Assembly (NCBI RefSeq): GCF_011602085.1
Contig: NZ_JAAONY010000001.1
Span: forward strand, 1,116,001 to 1,180,000
DNA length: 64,000 nucleotides
Direction of reading: 5' to 3'
Source: Pseudoteredinibacter isoporae
GTDB lineage: Bacteria > Pseudomonadota > Gammaproteobacteria > Pseudomonadales > Cellvibrionaceae
Shown: positions 62,172 through 64,000 of the stretch, one piece after another
Layout: each line of letters starts with the position of its first letter
Position numbering within the stretch: the first letter of the stretch is position 1
Notes under the pieces: generated by a model
The model's database searches: none
Told to the model about the DNA's origin: nothing
The model's input: only the letters and a program-made list of their open reading frames with translations
Translations under genes and position numbers: made by a program

Positions 62172-63257
62172 ATGGCCGAAGAGACACAAACTGCAGAAAA
62201 AAGCTTGGAACATAAGCTCAATAAAATAGAAAGCAGCTACAGCATACGCAAACGCAACAGTGACAAGGGCGTTTGTGTGGAGTCGGATCTCACCAAGGAA
62301 GATGTCGGTAATCACGCCTGGGTGTTGGATGATGCCTGTGCTCGCATGGCCTGGGTGGCCGCCCATGAATTATTGCGCAGCCAGGAGAAGAACCATCTGC
62401 TGCGCATCGAGAATACCCATTTAAATGCTTTTGCCCAAGGTGAGGGTGACAGTCTTCAGGCCATCGCAGAAATTATTTTTAAAAATGCCGAGCGTTGCGC
62501 CATTCGTGTGCAGCTCTTCCGTGGTGCTCCGGAACATAAGGCCAGCCCGGAAACGCTCATCGCCGAATATAACCTGCAAGGTCAGTGGTACGATATTAAG
62601 GAAGCGGCGGCCAAAGCCGAAGAAATTGTAGCGGCTCGTAATGAACAGCCGGTCGCGAGCAAAAGTCAGCCATTAACGCCCAAAGAGCAGGCCATAGAAG
62701 ATAAAAAACGTCGTATTTTTGAAGGTGCCTGCGAGGTGATTGGTCGTGAAGGTTATGCGGCGACCACCATTCGTAAAGTTGCCAAGGCTGCGGGTCTACC
62801 TATTTCCACCATGTACCAGTATATCGAGAGCAAGGAAGATCTGCTCTTTATGATTACCAGCGGTTGCATGGAGGAAATCTTCGATTATATGTACGAGGAG
62901 ATGAGCACCGATCACCCGCCGGCCCAGAAGCTGGAAGAGGCGGTCACGGCTTATATGAAGTACATTTCCAAAAATCGCCGTTACATTAATCTGGTATATC
63001 GCGAAACCCGTGCCCTGAGCCGTCACAATCGTGAGAAGGTCTTTGATATTGAACGCAAGTTCACCCAGCTTTGGGAAGCGATCATTATTGAGGGCAACAA
63101 AGAAGGCGTATTCGATGCGCCGAAATCACGTTTGGCGGCCAATATGGTCTACTTCTTCTGTAATGTCTGGTCGTTACGCTACTGGAGCGTTCAGGATTAC
63201 ACCGAGGAAGAAGTGAAAGAGTATCTGATGCGGTTTATTCGCCAGGGGCTGAACTGA
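62172..63257 (+). CDS. TetR-family regulator with a 170-residue N-terminal extension
   Basis: A 361-residue protein. A standard TetR domain starts near residue 175 (RRIFEGACEVIGREGYAATT, then AGLPISTMYQYIESKEDLLF) and continues to the end with the ligand domain. Residues 1-170 form an additional part: helices, LDDACARMAWVAAHELL, and beta-like pieces; I cannot assign it to a family. Ordinary TetR proteins are about 200 residues. ATG at 62172 follows GGGGGA and is chosen over the longer frame to 62085. It may regulate the MATE gene and perhaps the catabolic operons. Confidence 0.82.
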   Translation: MAEETQTAEKSLEHKLNKIESSYSIRKRNSDKGVCVESDLTKEDVGNHAWVLDDACARMAWVAAHELLRSQEKNHLLRIENTHLNAFAQGEGDSLQAIAEIIFKNAERCAIRVQLFRGAPEHKASPETLIAEYNLQGQWYDIKEAAAKAEEIVAARNEQPVASKSQPLTPKEQAIEDKKRRIFEGACEVIGREGYAATTIRKVAKAAGLPISTMYQYIESKEDLLFMITSGCMEEIFDYMYEEMSTDHPPAQKLEEAVTAYMKYISKNRRYINLVYRETRALSRHNREKVFDIERKFTQLWEAIIIEGNKEGVFDAPKSRLAANMVYFFCNVWSLRYWSVQDYTEEEVKEYLMRFIRQGLN

Positions 63258-63332
63258 TTCATTGCAATCAGGCATTGATTCAAGCACATAACAGTACAAG
63301 CATGTAACAATAAACAGTAGAGGGAGCTTAAG

Positions 63333-63881
63333 GTGAAGTTGTTTAACACATTCGTAGCGGTATTGTTTTTGATTCTGGCAACACAGAATATAGCATTGGC
63401 CGGAGCTGATGCCTTTACTCCCGGTCCGCAGATTAAGAACTTTGGTGAAAACGCCAAGGTTAATCAAAGCAAACCCGTCAGCAAAGATGCCAAGTTTAAA
63501 GTGGCCTTCGATGTCGGTAAGCCTGCTGAGCCGGGTAAGCTGAATCGCAACTTCAATTCTCTCGCCCGTTTTATCAATATGCATATCGCCGCTGGCGTAA
63601 AACCAGAGAATATTGAGCTGGCTCTGGTGGTGCACGGTAAAGCCGGTCTCGACCTTTTGCACAATAGGGCACGCAAAGCCAAAGAGCTGACCGAGAACCC
63701 TAATTTACCTTTGTTGAAAGCGTTGATGAACAACAATACTCAAGTCTTCCTGTGTGGCCAGACAGCGGCGTATTACGATATTAAAAACGAAGATTTGTAT
63801 GACGGCGTGCAAATGTCTTTGTCGGCGATGACGGCCCATGCACTTTTGCAGCAGAATGGTTATACGGTGAATCCGTTTTAA
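63333..63881 (+). CDS. Exported DsrE-family protein
   Basis: A 182-residue protein with a signal peptide (residues 1-23, LFNTFVAVLFLILATQNIALA) and a DsrE/DsrF-like domain: RFINMHIAAGVKPENIELALVVHGKA and NNNTQVFLCGQTAAYY with the conserved cysteine. Cytoplasmic relatives transfer sulfur; exported ones are common in marine bacteria and have no settled function. The start is GTG with GGGAG and AAGG upstream. It may be cotranscribed with the TetR gene 75 bp before it. Confidence 0.85.
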   Translation: MKLFNTFVAVLFLILATQNIALAGADAFTPGPQIKNFGENAKVNQSKPVSKDAKFKVAFDVGKPAEPGKLNRNFNSLARFINMHIAAGVKPENIELALVVHGKAGLDLLHNRARKAKELTENPNLPLLKALMNNNTQVFLCGQTAAYYDIKNEDLYDGVQMSLSAMTAHALLQQNGYTVNPF

Positions 63882-64000
63882 ATCTCAGGCGGGTTTCTTT
63901 TCAGTTTCAGTGGTCGATCAAAGGGATCAAAAGCCCTGCTTCACGATCGGCGACCTTCCAGGTTTCCCTCACTCACAAAAAAACCTCGCAAAAAACGCGA

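Overview
The window is chromosomal DNA of a Gram-negative, heterotrophic, probably marine or aquatic gammaproteobacterium. The run nudF-yqiB-cpdA-yqiA-parE has the gene neighbourhood known from E. coli and relatives. Lipoprotein-sorting, RND/MMPL, TonB-receptor and signal-peptide features imply an outer membrane. The mix of oxygenases, beta-oxidation genes and a TonB receptor is reminiscent of Cellvibrionales/Spongiibacteraceae-type bacteria, but that placement is a guess from gene content. I saw no rRNA, tRNA, CRISPR array, insertion sequence or prophage.

Layout. 1-4.7 kb: the end of a Bat (aerotolerance) operon: VWA protein (partial), TPR protein, BatD-like protein, then an octaheme cytochrome c with TPRs. 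4.7-9.4 kb: nudF, yqiB, cpdA, yqiA, parE. 9.6-16 kb, minus strand: a diguanylate cyclase, a small DUF2892 protein, and an envelope trio (outer-membrane protein, LolA-like protein, MMPL transporter). 16-31.3 kb: a mixed region with an M24 peptidase-like protein, AraC regulator, chemoreceptor, disordered protein, an SDR with a signal peptide, two LysR regulators, the glutathione-dependent formaldehyde pathway (frmA, frmB), NTF2-like protein, a sorting-signal surface protein, a TAP-like hydrolase and an AhpD-like protein. 31.4-37.8 kb: CHASE2-GGDEF-EAL and LysM-FecR proteins, a DUF21-CBS membrane protein and a PPOX-type flavoprotein.

37.8-63.9 kb looks like one catabolic region. It holds an FAD ferredoxin reductase, an LLM flavin monooxygenase, a Rieske oxygenase, a fatty-acid-hydroxylase-family protein, an MFS transporter, a TonB-dependent receptor, a TetR regulator, a flavin reductase-NUDIX-amidase operon, and a nine-gene plus-strand operon. 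That operon encodes a DUF35 protein, thiolase-like protein, acyl-CoA ligase, FadJ-like bifunctional enzyme, thiolase, acyl-CoA dehydrogenase, DUF2889 protein and two NTF2-like proteins. A MATE transporter, a TetR protein with a long extra N-terminal part and a DsrE-family protein follow.

The main discovery is that promoters scattered over 10 kb of this region share one 14-bp palindrome, close to CGAACGNNCGTTCG. It lies at the LLM gene, between the MFS and TonB-receptor genes, and twice between the flavin-reductase and DUF35 operons. These transcription units therefore look like one local regulon, probably controlled by one of the two TetR proteins. Its job would be to import an unidentified hydrophobic carbon source, oxygenate it and degrade it as a CoA thioester. 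The substrate cannot be read from the sequence.
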